Of a DNA stretch of 16,922 bases, positions 6,146-14,091 are shown piece by piece. This stretch comes from an uncultured Clostridia bacterium (GTDB lineage Bacteria > Bacillota > Clostridia > Christensenellales > Pumilibacteraceae): contig CANQCB010000021.1 of assembly GCA_947589145.1 (NCBI GenBank), positions 1-16,922 on the forward strand. The letters are read 5' to 3'. The notes under the pieces are model-generated. The model did not search any database. It worked only from the letters and a program-made list of their open reading frames with translations, and was not told where the DNA came from. Numbering within the stretch: position 1 is the stretch's first letter; each line of letters starts with the position of its first letter. A program made the translations under genes and the position numbers.

Positions 6146-7915
6146 TTATTCTTTTTCCAATTCGTGCAGGGCGTCGCGGAATTCCTGCATCGCTATGCGA
6201 TAAGGCTCGTCCGTCATCAGATCCACCCCTGCGTCCTTCAATATTTCGTACGGCGATTTATGACCGCCCGCGCGGAGGAATTTGGCGAAATATCTGTCTT
6301 TCGCCGCCTGTCCGCCGTGCAATATCAGGTCGGAAAGCGTGACCGCCGCCGTCATTCCCGTCGCGTATTTATAGACGTAAAACGCGTTGTAAAAATGCGG
6401 TATCCGCGCCCACTCGTACCTTATCTGTTTGTCATGCGTGACGGCTTTTCCGTAGTATTTCTTGTTGAGTTTGAGATATGCTTTGGAAAGCGATTCCACC
6501 GTGAGCGCCTCGCCTTTCTGCCTCGTTTTATGGGCAAAAAGTTCGAATTCCGCGAACATTGCCTGTCTGAAAAACGTCGTGCGGAACATGTTGAGATAGT
6601 AACTGAGCAGGTATTTGCGCGTTTTTTTGTCGCGCGTGGTCGCAAGCAGATGTTTCAAAAGCAAAATCTCGTTGGTCGTGCTCGCCACTTCGGCGACGAA
6701 TATGCTGTACCCGGCTTTTTCGTAGCAAAGCGATTCGTCGGAATATTCCGAGTGCATGGCGTGACCGAGTTCGTGGGCAATGGTGAAAATATCGTGCGTC
6801 GTGCCCGCGTAATTGAGCAGCACATACGGCCCCGTGCCGTACGCGCCCCAACTGTATGCTCCGCTCCGCTTGCCCTCGCTTTCCATTACGTCGATTCTGC
6901 GCTCGTTTTTCATCGCAAGCAGCCGCGCTCTGTATTCTTCGCCGAGCGGCGCAAGCGCTTCCGTCACCGTCCGAAACGCCGACTCGTAATCGGTGCCCAA
7001 GTCTGCGTCGTCGACAAGCGGCATATAGAGATCGTACATGTGAAGCGTGCCGCCCAAGGCGTTCCTGCGATATTCCATGTATTCGTGGAGCGCGGGCAGC
7101 CCTTCTTCCACCGCCTCTATCAGTTTTGTGTAAACCCCCGTGGGGACGTCGTCGCTCTGCATGGACGCTTCCATGGCGTTCGCGTAACCGCGCAGGTCGG
7201 CGGATATGTTATTCTTCTTTACGTTGTTCGCGTAGCACGCCGCTATCGTATTTATGCGCTCTTCGTAAATATTGTAATATGCCGTGAACGCCTTTTTGCG
7301 CACCGCGCGGTCGGGATTTTCCAACAGTTTGGCGTAAGTTCCGTGCGTCAGAGGGACTTTTTTGCCGTTTATGCGGAGTTCGGTGCGGGGAAAGTCGACG
7401 CTGTCGATCTTTTCGAAAATATCCTTGAACCCCTGCGTCACCTCACCCATGCGCGCAAGAACGTATTCCTCTTTTTCGCTCAATACGTGCGGCTTTTTGC
7501 GCTTGACGCACTTCAACGTATAATCGTAATCGGCAAAAGACGGGTCGTTTATCATTCCGTCGAGTTCGCCGTCGGTGAGCGCGGTGAGTTCGGGCATTAC
7601 AAACGACATTGCCGCGCCGAGAGCCGCACAGAGCGACGTCGCGCGCTCGGCAAGCCCTACCGCTTCCGCGTTCGCCCCGTCCGTGTTCATATCCATGTGC
7701 GCGTATACGTACAACTTCTCTGCGCTGAGCGATATCTCATTTGACAATCGGAAAAATTTCAATGCCATTTGGGGATTGACCAACTTGCCCTTGTACGCGG
7801 CAAGCTCGCCTATCTTCGACCATGTCGCGGAATAGGCTTTTTCCCACTCCAATCTGCTCGCAAATATATGCGACAGATCCCACTTGTACTTTTCTTCTAT
7901 ATCTTCTCGTTTCAT
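6146..7915 (-). CDS. pepF: Oligoendopeptidase F (M3B zinc peptidase)
   Basis: A cytoplasmic zinc metallopeptidase that cuts short peptides. At 589 residues it is close to the usual 600 of the PepF family. The zinc site HELGH is at residues 381-385 within FTIAHELGHAMHSEYS. The third ligand is probably Glu409 in VAEVASTTNE. The substrate-side segment GAYSWGAYGTGPYVLLNY (352-369) is also typical. The N-terminal region KYKWDLSHIFAS matches the family start. GGA precedes the ATG at short spacing. It is followed closely by dnaB. The 109-base gap on its upstream side holds no promoter I can call with confidence. No signal peptide is present. Confidence 0.95.
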   Translation of the reverse strand: MKREDIEEKYKWDLSHIFASRLEWEKAYSATWSKIGELAAYKGKLVNPQMALKFFRLSNEISLSAEKLYVYAHMDMNTDGANAEAVGLAERATSLCAALGAAMSFVMPELTALTDGELDGMINDPSFADYDYTLKCVKRKKPHVLSEKEEYVLARMGEVTQGFKDIFEKIDSVDFPRTELRINGKKVPLTHGTYAKLLENPDRAVRKKAFTAYYNIYEERINTIAACYANNVKKNNISADLRGYANAMEASMQSDDVPTGVYTKLIEAVEEGLPALHEYMEYRRNALGGTLHMYDLYMPLVDDADLGTDYESAFRTVTEALAPLGEEYRARLLAMKNERRIDVMESEGKRSGAYSWGAYGTGPYVLLNYAGTTHDIFTIAHELGHAMHSEYSDESLCYEKAGYSIFVAEVASTTNEILLLKHLLATTRDKKTRKYLLSYYLNMFRTTFFRQAMFAEFELFAHKTRQKGEALTVESLSKAYLKLNKKYYGKAVTHDKQIRYEWARIPHFYNAFYVYKYATGMTAAVTLSDLILHGGQAAKDRYFAKFLRAGGHKSPYEILKDAGVDLMTDEPYRIAMQEFRDALHELEKE

Positions 7916-8024
7916 TTTCCGTAAGTGCGTTTTGACTCGCTCTTTCTAAAAGCGCCGCTTGCACTCCCCCAACTTAATATCTTTTTACCGCCGCGAAAGT
8001 CATCGTTATCCGCCGCGACCTTTC

Positions 8025-9377
8025 TCAATTCTTCAACGAGTGCAAGGGTGCCGGTATTATGCCGCCGCGCCTTACGAACTCCGAACTGTCAACGTCGCTG
8101 ACCGAGATTATCGGCGCGCTGCCGAGCAGACCGCCGAAACTTACCTCGTCGCCGACTTTTTTGCCGGGGACGGGAATTATGCGGACGGCGGTGGTTTTAT
8201 TGTTGACCACGCCGATCGCGCACTCGTCCGCTATTATCGCGGAGACGGTTTCCGCGCTCGTGTCGCCGGGAACGGCTATCATATCCAGACCGACCGAACA
8301 TACCGCCGTCATCGCTTCGAGCTTCGAGAGGGAGAGTTTGTTCGCCCTGACCGCCTCGATCATACCCGCGTCCTCGCTCACGGGAATGAACGCGCCCGAC
8401 AGACCGCCCACCATGCTCGACGCCATTACGCCGCCCTTTTTGACGGCGTCGTTCAACAACGCGAGCGCCGCCGTCGTGCCGTGACCGCCGACCGACGACA
8501 ATCCCATTATTTCCAAAATTTCGGCTACGCTGTCGCCTATCGCGGGGGTGGGAGCAAGGGAGAGGTCGACTATGCCGAATTTCGCGCCCAACATTTCCGC
8601 AGCCTTGCCGCCTACGAGCTGACCGGCGCGCGTTATTTTGAACGCCGTTTTCTTGATCACTTCGGCCACTGTGGTGAGATCCGCGCCCTTGCACTTTTTA
8701 AGCGCCGCAGCGACTACGCCGGGACCGGATACGCCCACGTTGACGGTGGCTTCGCCCTCGCCGAGCCCGGTGAACGCGCCCGCCATGAACGGGTTGTCCT
8801 CCACCGCGTTTGCGAATACGACGAATTTGGCGCAACCGATCGCTCGATCGTTCGCCGTCCGTGCCGCAAGGTCTTTGATTATCTCGCCCATCAGCCTTAC
8901 GGCATTCATGTTTATTCCGCTGCGGGTGGAGGCGACGTTGACGGACGAGCAGAGTTTTTCCGTTTCGCTTATCGCCTCGGGGATCGTATGCAAAAACGCC
9001 TCTTCCGCTTTGGTCGCGTCCTTATGGACGAGCGCGGAGTATCCTCCGAGAAAGTCTATCCCGATCTCTTTCGCCGCTTTATCGAGCGCTTTCGCCAACC
9101 CGACATAGTTGCCGCTCGGCGCGCCTATTATGGAAACGGGGGTGACGGAAACGCGCTTGTTGACAACGGGTATCCCGAGTTCGGCGGACAGTTGCTCGCC
9201 GACTTTGACGAGATTGCCGGCGCGTTTCATAACCTTGTCGTATACTTTCTTCTCCGCTTTTTTCCCGTCCGAATCGGTGCAGTCAAGCAAGGAAAGAGAA
9301 AGCGTGATCGTCCTCACGTCAAGGTTCTGGTCGTCTACCATTTTTATTGTTTCGAGTATGTCGCCTGTGTTTATCAT
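8025..9377 (-). CDS. UPF0210 / DUF711 (PFL) family protein
   Basis: A 450-residue cytoplasmic protein of the UPF0210 family, whose activity is unknown (structural work on relatives suggests a glycyl-radical-like fold without known chemistry). Seen here are the N-terminal segment DILETIKMVDDQNLDVRTIT, Gly-rich conserved stretches such as GLGEGEATVNVGVSGPGV and SSVGGHGTTAALALLND, and the diagnostic C-terminus RRGGIIPAPLHSLKN. Length is typical. It starts one base after the stop of the ACT-domain gene in the string TGAAATG, and there is no Shine-Dalgarno of its own, so translation is probably coupled. The ACT/UPF0210 pair is conserved in many Bacillota, and ligand sensing by the partner is a reasonable inference. 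Confidence 0.93.
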   Translation of the reverse strand: MINTGDILETIKMVDDQNLDVRTITLSLSLLDCTDSDGKKAEKKVYDKVMKRAGNLVKVGEQLSAELGIPVVNKRVSVTPVSIIGAPSGNYVGLAKALDKAAKEIGIDFLGGYSALVHKDATKAEEAFLHTIPEAISETEKLCSSVNVASTRSGINMNAVRLMGEIIKDLAARTANDRAIGCAKFVVFANAVEDNPFMAGAFTGLGEGEATVNVGVSGPGVVAAALKKCKGADLTTVAEVIKKTAFKITRAGQLVGGKAAEMLGAKFGIVDLSLAPTPAIGDSVAEILEIMGLSSVGGHGTTAALALLNDAVKKGGVMASSMVGGLSGAFIPVSEDAGMIEAVRANKLSLSKLEAMTAVCSVGLDMIAVPGDTSAETVSAIIADECAIGVVNNKTTAVRIIPVPGKKVGDEVSFGGLLGSAPIISVSDVDSSEFVRRGGIIPAPLHSLKN

Positions 9378-9378
9378 T

Positions 9379-9648
9379 TCAAATTTTGTGCATGGAGTCG
9401 AAAAGATCCTGATGTTGGATACGAATATCCACGCCTATCTCCTCGCCGCGCGTTTTAAGCTCTTTTTGAAGCGCGGTAAAATCCACCTGCGCCGCCGAAA
9501 GGTCGACAAGCATTATCATGGTGAAATATTCCTGCATAAGAGTCTGGGATATGTCGCAGATATTGATTCCGTAGTCCTTCATCAAAATGGCTATGTCCGC
9601 GATGATCCCGACTTTGTCTTTCCCTAAAACCGTAACTATTGCCTTCAT
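9379..9648 (-). CDS. ACT domain protein (UPF0237 family)
   Basis: An 89-residue single ACT domain: MKAIVTVLGKDKVGIIADIA at the start (beta-loop-helix with the Gly-Ile ligand-binding turn), then GINICDISQTLMQEYFTMIMLVDL. The fold usually binds an amino acid and acts as a sensor. Relatives are called UPF0237 or GcvR-like, but no specific ligand can be read from sequence. AAGGAT lies eight bases upstream of the ATG. It follows dnaN by 13 bases and overlaps in regulation with the UPF0210 gene one base downstream, so the three genes may form one transcript. Confidence 0.93.
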   Translation of the reverse strand: MKAIVTVLGKDKVGIIADIAILMKDYGINICDISQTLMQEYFTMIMLVDLSAAQVDFTALQKELKTRGEEIGVDIRIQHQDLFDSMHKI

Positions 9649-9661
9649 GGTTCTATCCTTT

Positions 9662-10762
9662 TCAGTTTATCCGCACGGGAAGAATAAGGTATAAAAAGTC
9701 CTCCGTGCCGCCGTTCGGTTCTATTACGCAAGGGTCGGCAGGGCTGTTGAATTTGATATTTATGCTGTCCGTTCCGCAAACGCGAAGAAGTTCGATGAAA
9801 TATTTCGCGTTGAACGCTATCGTGAGGTCCGGACCGGTGGTCAGCACGGGAATATTCTCGTTCATATTCCCCATGCCCGAGACGAGGGAGACGTTGAGCC
9901 GACGCTCGCCGATCTCGAATCTGACGGGATTGGATCTGTCGTCGCGCGAAAGGAGCATAGAGCGTTCCAGACTGTCCGCGAATTGCTCGCAAGGTACTGT
10001 CACGACGGTCTCGAAAGAGGTCCTGATTATGTTGCGGTACGGCACGAATTCGCCGCTTATAAGCACGGTCGTGAGTGTGGTGTGACCGAGGTCGACTTGC
10101 AGTCTCGACTTGTCTATCAGCAACTTGACGTCGTCATCGCTGTCGTCCATCATTTTGCTTATTTCGTTCAAACACCGCGCGGGGACGATTGCGCTTATGC
10201 TCGAAGTCGCGCTCCTGATCTCTTTTACGCACTTTGCCAAGCGATAGCCGTCCAACGCAACCGCCGTCACCGAGTCGCCTTCTATTTCCAAAAGCACGCC
10301 TTTGAGTACGGGGCGCGCGTCGTCCTGACAAACGGAAAACGTCACTTTGCCGACAAGATCTTTGAAGTTCTTTTGCGACAAAGTAAACGACTGCTCGTCG
10401 CTTACTTTCGGGACTTCGGGGAATTCGTCCGCGGGAATGCAGGCAAACTCGCTGCTGCTGTCGGCATAATATAACGCAAATTTGCCCGAAGTGAAGTCGA
10501 GTTCTATTCTCTCTCCTATCAGCTTACGGGTAAAATCGTTGAACAGTTTGCCGGGTACGAGAATGCTTCCCTCTTCGGGCACGTCGGCAACGATACTCGT
10601 TTCAACCGTGAGCTCGTTGTCCGTCGCCGTCAACGTGAGCGTGCCGCGAGCGGCGTCGATCTTAATGTTGCCGAGAATGGGGTCGGTAGTACGCGTACTG
10701 ACCGCCTTGATCGCTTTGCCGATTGCCTCGGCAAGGGCGTTTCCGTCACACAGTGCCTTCAT
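9662..10762 (-). CDS. dnaN: DNA polymerase III beta sliding clamp
   Basis: DnaN is the ring that tethers the polymerase to DNA. The 366-residue product has the three-domain clamp length. Recognisable pieces are the N-terminal LAEAIGKAIKAVSTR, NIKIDAARGTLTLTATDNEL, the domain 1-2 junction with GKLFNDFTRKL, VALDGYRLAKC in domain 2, and the C-terminal FLYLILPVRIN, where the LPVR tail closes the partner-binding pocket. The ATG has AAGGAG five bases upstream and a good promoter at 10817-10845. Unlike the usual dnaA-dnaN pair, the gene upstream here is an alkyltransferase on its own transcript, and the downstream neighbours are the ACT and UPF0210 genes. Confidence 0.97.
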   Translation of the reverse strand: MKALCDGNALAEAIGKAIKAVSTRTTDPILGNIKIDAARGTLTLTATDNELTVETSIVADVPEEGSILVPGKLFNDFTRKLIGERIELDFTSGKFALYYADSSSEFACIPADEFPEVPKVSDEQSFTLSQKNFKDLVGKVTFSVCQDDARPVLKGVLLEIEGDSVTAVALDGYRLAKCVKEIRSATSSISAIVPARCLNEISKMMDDSDDDVKLLIDKSRLQVDLGHTTLTTVLISGEFVPYRNIIRTSFETVVTVPCEQFADSLERSMLLSRDDRSNPVRFEIGERRLNVSLVSGMGNMNENIPVLTTGPDLTIAFNAKYFIELLRVCGTDSINIKFNSPADPCVIEPNGGTEDFLYLILPVRIN

Positions 10763-10776
10763 TGTATCTCCTTATG

Positions 10777-10798
10777 CCCAAACGCGGTATCGCGTGGG
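10777..10798 (-). promoter_or_regulatory. Small hairpin in the dnaN leader
   Basis: In the dnaN transcript CCCA-CGCG pairs with CGCG-TGGG around the loop ATAC, with a two-base bulge. It ends three to four bases before the AAGGAG site. Stability is modest, and a regulatory role is conjecture. Confidence 0.4.
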
Positions 10799-10816
10799 TC
10801 GACTTTATTCCCCATT

Positions 10817-10845
10817 ATTATAACATTATGAGCGGAAAAAAGCAA
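10817..10845 (-). promoter_or_regulatory. dnaN promoter
   Basis: On the minus strand TTGCTT (10845-10840) and TATAAT (10822-10817) are separated by 17 bp. Predicted start is near 10810, giving a leader of about 48 bases with the AAGGAG site at its end. Confidence 0.82.
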
Positions 10846-10872
10846 GATATTTATTGATTTCTTCCAAACATA

Positions 10873-10905
10873 AAAAGCGACTTTGCGTTTCGCCAAGTCA
10901 CTTTT
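10873..10905 (-). terminator. Terminator of the Sel1-MATE-alkyltransferase unit
   Basis: A 15-bp stem with one G-U wobble and one mismatch closes on a three-base loop. On the minus strand it runs into TTTTT. It begins about 16 bases past the alkyltransferase stop and ends about 27 bases before the dnaN -35 element, so it insulates dnaN from the upstream unit. Confidence 0.8.
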
Positions 10906-10920
10906 ACGATTTATGTTCTT

Positions 10921-11223
10921 TTATCCGATATTGTGGCGGTTCATATCCACCTTTCCCGACGGAGTAAAGGTCACGCCTTCCTCTTCCAGCCACTTGCGTT
11001 GAACGTTTTCGCCGAACCCGAACGCCGTCGAAAGGCTGCCGTCGGAAAACACTATGCGGTGACAGGGAACGACTATGGGCTTGTCGTTGGTGTGCAAAAC
11101 GCGCCCGATCGCCCTCGCGCAGCCGTGATAACCTGCCGCCGCGGCAAGTCCGCCGTATGTCATGACCTTCCCTCTCGGAACGGTTTTCAATACTTCGAAT
11201 ACTTTCTCTCTGTCTATCTTCAT
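10921..11223 (-). CDS. Short O6-alkylguanine-DNA alkyltransferase (MGMT family)
   Basis: A 100-residue single-domain member of the Ogt/MGMT family, which moves an alkyl group from guanine O6 to its own cysteine. The active-site motif PCHR is at 53-56 with Cys54 intact, so it is not a Cys-less alkyltransferase-like protein by that test. TYGGLA (22-27) and ARAIGRVL (36-43) supply the conserved Tyr and the Arg finger. The family's N-terminal domain and part of the C-terminal tail are missing compared with full Ogt (about 160-180 residues). Such short forms are common, but repair activity is not assured. Its ATG overlaps the MATE stop as ATGA, so translation is probably coupled. A terminator follows. 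Confidence 0.9.
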   Translation of the reverse strand: MKIDREKVFEVLKTVPRGKVMTYGGLAAAAGYHGCARAIGRVLHTNDKPIVVPCHRIVFSDGSLSTAFGFGENVQRKWLEEEGVTFTPSGKVDMNRHNIG

Positions 11224-12671
11224 ATTCCGTTTTTACATTCGACGAGGCGATTTATCTTTTCCTTTTCATCGAAGCGCTTTTTGATACGGGTAAACCACAG
11301 CGGGCAGAATATCGACGCGGCGACGATCTCCGCCGTGGGATATGCCAACCAAATGAAAGTGTCGCCGAACCTGCCGAAAATTACGGCAAACGGTATTACT
11401 ATCCCGAGTTGGCGAACGAGACTCATTATGAGCGCGAACGTCCCGCAACGAATGGATTGGAAGCCGTTTATAGACGTAACGCCGAACGCCGCGGGAACAA
11501 ACGATATCGCGATCAGACGGAACGCGGTCGCGCCTTTATCGAGCACTTCTTGCGGCGGAGAGAACATGGAAAGCATTGCTTGCGGCGCGGCTTCGAATAA
11601 AGTTACGCCGATCAGCATAAACGCCGAGGTGAATATCAGCATATATTTGACGCACTCCATATACCGCTTTTTGTCGCCCGACCCGTAGTTGTAGCCGAGA
11701 ATAGGCAATGAGCCTTGCATTAAGCCGAACGTGGGCATGAAAATGAGGGAGTTGAGCTTGAAATAAAGCCCGAGTACCTGTTGGGGAACGTCGCCCATGT
11801 GATATGCCTTCATGGTCACCATGAGGGTTATGTAAGTCACTGCGCCGACGGCGTTGGTGATGAATGCCGGAATGCCCGCTCCCGCAATGTCTTTCAACGC
11901 TCTCCCGTCGAACTTAAAGCCTTTCGGCGATATGCTTATGTCCTGCTTCGTTACCGAGAACATGGTAATCGAGAATACGCAGGCGACGAATTGCGAAATA
12001 ACCGTCGCTATCGCCACGCCGCGAACTTCCAGACCGAAAGCAAAAAGGAAAAGCGGATCGAGCGCGATATTTATGCCCGCGCCGAGAAGCTGGGAAATCA
12101 TGGGCACGCGCATATTGCCCGTCGCCTGAAAAAGCCGTCCGCAAATTATCTCCAACATGGAGAAACCCGAAAATACCGTTACTATGGAGAGATATTGCGT
12201 GCCGTAATCGATCACCGCCTGCGATTGCACTTCCTCTCCAGTCGCCGCGAGCGCTCCTATAAAAGCCCGCGAGGCGGTAAGTCCCACGACGATCATTATT
12301 ACCGCGCCGATGATCCCGAGGAATATGGAGAGTTTTGCCGTGCGGTTTGCGCTCGCCGCGTCGCCCTCGCCCAATTTTCGGGATATCACCGCGTTCGCGC
12401 CCACGCCTATGCCGATGCCGAACGCCGCGATTATGAGTTGTATGGGGAAAGCAAGCGAGAGGGCCTGCAAAGCCGGGCCGCTGGCTTCCTTTCCGAAATA
12501 TGCTCCGACGAACACCGTGTCCATAAAGTTGTAACATGCCTGTACGAACATGGAGAATATCGCCGGCAGCGACATTGTTATCAATAATTTGAGAATCGGA
12601 GTGTCGCGCAATTTATCGCTGCGCATTTTTTCCGATGACTTGACTGCGTCGTTATTTATTGCCTTCCTCAT
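11220..12671 (-). CDS. MATE family efflux transporter
   Basis: A 483-residue polytopic membrane protein with the two MatE repeats and about twelve hydrophobic helices. Family marks include PAIFSMFVQACYNFMDTVFV near residue 36, GANAVISRKLGEGD, LFQATGNMRVPMISQLLGAG at the end of the first half, and GYNYGSGDKKRYMECVKY in the second. MATE proteins export drugs or metabolites by exchange with sodium or protons, and the substrate cannot be told. The start at 12671 has GAAGG eight bases upstream and overlaps the end of the Sel1-repeat gene by 20 bases. A later ATG at residue 16 is an alternative. It overlaps the alkyltransferase by four bases at the other end. Confidence 0.95.
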   Translation of the reverse strand: MRKAINNDAVKSSEKMRSDKLRDTPILKLLITMSLPAIFSMFVQACYNFMDTVFVGAYFGKEASGPALQALSLAFPIQLIIAAFGIGIGVGANAVISRKLGEGDAASANRTAKLSIFLGIIGAVIMIVVGLTASRAFIGALAATGEEVQSQAVIDYGTQYLSIVTVFSGFSMLEIICGRLFQATGNMRVPMISQLLGAGINIALDPLFLFAFGLEVRGVAIATVISQFVACVFSITMFSVTKQDISISPKGFKFDGRALKDIAGAGIPAFITNAVGAVTYITLMVTMKAYHMGDVPQQVLGLYFKLNSLIFMPTFGLMQGSLPILGYNYGSGDKKRYMECVKYMLIFTSAFMLIGVTLFEAAPQAMLSMFSPPQEVLDKGATAFRLIAISFVPAAFGVTSINGFQSIRCGTFALIMSLVRQLGIVIPFAVIFGRFGDTFIWLAYPTAEIVAASIFCPLWFTRIKKRFDEKEKINRLVECKNGI

Positions 12672-13422
12672 TTAGTGTGCCTTCTGTTTCCTTATTCACC
12701 GTCAAATCCCCCTCTTTCAATCCCACTTTGTCCGGCGACGTACCCGTCACCTCGCAATATTTTTTCTTCCAGAATTCCGCCTTTTCGTGGCTCGGCTCGA
12801 CGCCTAAACCGTTTTCGTAGATCTGCGACATGGCGTCTATCGCTTTCGCATGATTTCTGAGCGCCGCCTTGTATATCCACTTATAGCCTTCTTCGAAGTC
12901 GCTCTGCATGCCGTAGCCGTTTATGCAGCAAACGCCGTATTGATACTCGCCCTCGGCAATGCCCTGCTCCGCCGCCGGTTTCCACCAACCTGCCGCCTCG
13001 TCGAGCAGTGCGATCGCCTCTTCGGTGCGCGACATACGAAGATATTTCGTCGCCTTGACATAATTTTTCTTTACGCCCCTGCCGAAAGCGTACATTGCGC
13101 CCAACTCGAACATGGCGCTCCTGTTGCCTGCGTCCGCCGCTATCTTGAACAGTTCCGCCGCGCGCTCCTGATCCTCGTCGCCGCCCAGCCCCTGAACAAG
13201 CATTTGACCGAGCGCAAGACAGCATTCCGGGTGTTTCTGCTCCGCGCCCGCGGAGTACCACTCCCTCGCAAGCTCGTAACTCTTTTTCGCGCCTTTGCCC
13301 ATATAAAGCCTGCCGGCAAGTTCATATTGCGCTTCGGCGTCGTTGTCCCTCGCAAGTTTGACAAGGTCGTCGGTTTTCATGATTTTATATTTGTTTATGA
13401 TCTGTTGCAACGGTGATTTCAT
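12652..13422 (-). CDS. Sel1-repeat (TPR-like) protein
   Basis: A 256-residue protein with about five Sel1-type helical repeats: near residues 28-63 (AQYELAGRLYMGKGAKKSYE), 64-100 (CLALGQMLVQGLGGDEDQER), 101-135 (AMFELGAMYAFGRGVKKNY), then after a less regular insert 157-190 (GEYQYGVCCINGYGMQSD) and 191-226 (AIDAMSQIYENGLGVEPSHE). Such repeats form a scaffold for protein contacts. No catalytic domain, signal peptide or membrane segment is seen, so it is probably cytoplasmic. The start has AAGGAG seven to eight bases upstream. It overlaps the MATE gene by 20 bases, so the two are probably made together. No clear promoter was found in the 79-base gap before it. Confidence 0.9.
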   Translation of the reverse strand: MKSPLQQIINKYKIMKTDDLVKLARDNDAEAQYELAGRLYMGKGAKKSYELAREWYSAGAEQKHPECCLALGQMLVQGLGGDEDQERAAELFKIAADAGNRSAMFELGAMYAFGRGVKKNYVKATKYLRMSRTEEAIALLDEAAGWWKPAAEQGIAEGEYQYGVCCINGYGMQSDFEEGYKWIYKAALRNHAKAIDAMSQIYENGLGVEPSHEKAEFWKKKYCEVTGTSPDKVGLKEGDLTVNKETEGTLNEEGNK

Positions 13423-13451
13423 AGCCGTCTCCTTCGCCGAAATTTCGAATT

Positions 13452-13477
13452 AAAAAGAGCGACCGATCGGTGCGCTC
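13452..13477 (-). terminator. Terminator after the lipoprotein gene
   Basis: On the minus strand GAGCG(C)ACC-GATC-GGTCGCTC forms a stem with one bulged base, followed by TTTTT. It lies 25 bases past the lipoprotein stop and before the Sel1 gene's ribosome binding site, closing the ferredoxin-lipoprotein unit. Confidence 0.78.
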
Positions 13478-13501
13478 CTTTGTGTTTTGTTTGCGTTGGG
13501 T

Positions 13502-13918
13502 CTATGACAAAGCGTCTTTTATTCCGCCCGAAGTCCCGTATAATACGATATTGCCTACCCGTTCGCTCGTCGGCTCGTCCAAATAAATGTACAAAGGATC
13601 TTCTTTGAGCCGTTCCAAACTCTCTGCCAACTCGGTCTCGTAATATTTGATGGCGGAGTCGATATCGTCGAAATAAATGACGTAAACTATTTCGAAATCC
13701 GACCTGTCGCCGTCCTGCCCTTTGGCGGCCTTGATGTAATGAGTACAGCCGATATCGGGATCCTCGTAATACGATACGGCATAACCGTATTTCTCGCTGC
13801 CGAGTTTTTCCGCTACCTTGCTGTAATCGGCGTCAATGCACGCGGAGAAGAAACAGGCGCAAAACGTCGCTATCGCAATCAAAAGAACTATGGGCACAAT
13901 TTTCTTCGCTTGTCTCAT
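13502..13918 (-). CDS. Putative secreted lipoprotein
   Basis: A 138-residue protein with a basic N-terminus (MRQAKK), a hydrophobic core and FFSAC at residues 23-27, a fair lipobox with Cys27 as the lipid-anchored residue, although Phe at -3 is less usual than Leu. The mature part is acidic, with SEKYGYAVSYYEDPDIGCTH and YVIYFDDIDSAIKYYETELA. I do not recognise a family, so function is unknown. It begins inside the stop of the second ferredoxin gene (ATGA overlap) and ends at a terminator, so it is the last gene of the ferredoxin unit. A tie to redox chemistry is only suggested by this arrangement. Confidence 0.75.
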   Translation of the reverse strand: MRQAKKIVPIVLLIAIATFCACFFSACIDADYSKVAEKLGSEKYGYAVSYYEDPDIGCTHYIKAAKGQDGDRSDFEIVYVIYFDDIDSAIKYYETELAESLERLKEDPLYIYLDEPTSERVGNIVLYGTSGGIKDALS

Positions 13919-14091
13919 TCCTCAATCTCCGTAATCGCGCCGACGGGACAAACCGCTTCGCACGAGCCGCAATTTATGCACTCGTCCTGCGCAATCACAT
14001 AAGTATCCGTTCCCTTGCTTATGGCGCTTACGGGGCACTCCGGCTCGCAAGTTCCGCAAGAAACGCACTCGTTTCCGATAAATCTCGGCAT
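13915..14091 (-). CDS. Small 2[4Fe-4S] ferredoxin, second copy
   Basis: A 58-residue clostridial-type ferredoxin with two cluster motifs: CVSCGTCEPECP and CINCGSCEAVCP. In such proteins each motif gives three cysteines to one cluster and the fourth to the other. It is a soluble low-potential electron carrier, and its partner enzyme is unknown. I chose the ATG at 14091 (product MPRFIGNE...), not an upstream start, because it overlaps the previous stop as TAATG and GAGAAG lies just before it. It is a tandem duplicate of its upstream neighbour (about 170 bp period). It overlaps the lipoprotein start by four bases. Confidence 0.93.
   Translation of the reverse strand: MPRFIGNECVSCGTCEPECPVSAISKGTDTYVIAQDECINCGSCEAVCPVGAITEIEE

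Noticed and set aside
7916..8024. Promoter or terminator in the gap between the UPF0210 gene and pepF
   Set aside because: I found only a repeated CGCGGCGG and no stem with a T run, and no pair of promoter elements at proper spacing.
4813..9458. Very long open frames on the plus strand (about 500 codons each at 4813-6342, 6116-7744 and 7959-9458)
   Set aside because: They are antisense to dnaB, pepF and the UPF0210 gene, are rich in Arg, His and Tyr, match no family, and are explained by the codon bias of the real minus-strand genes.
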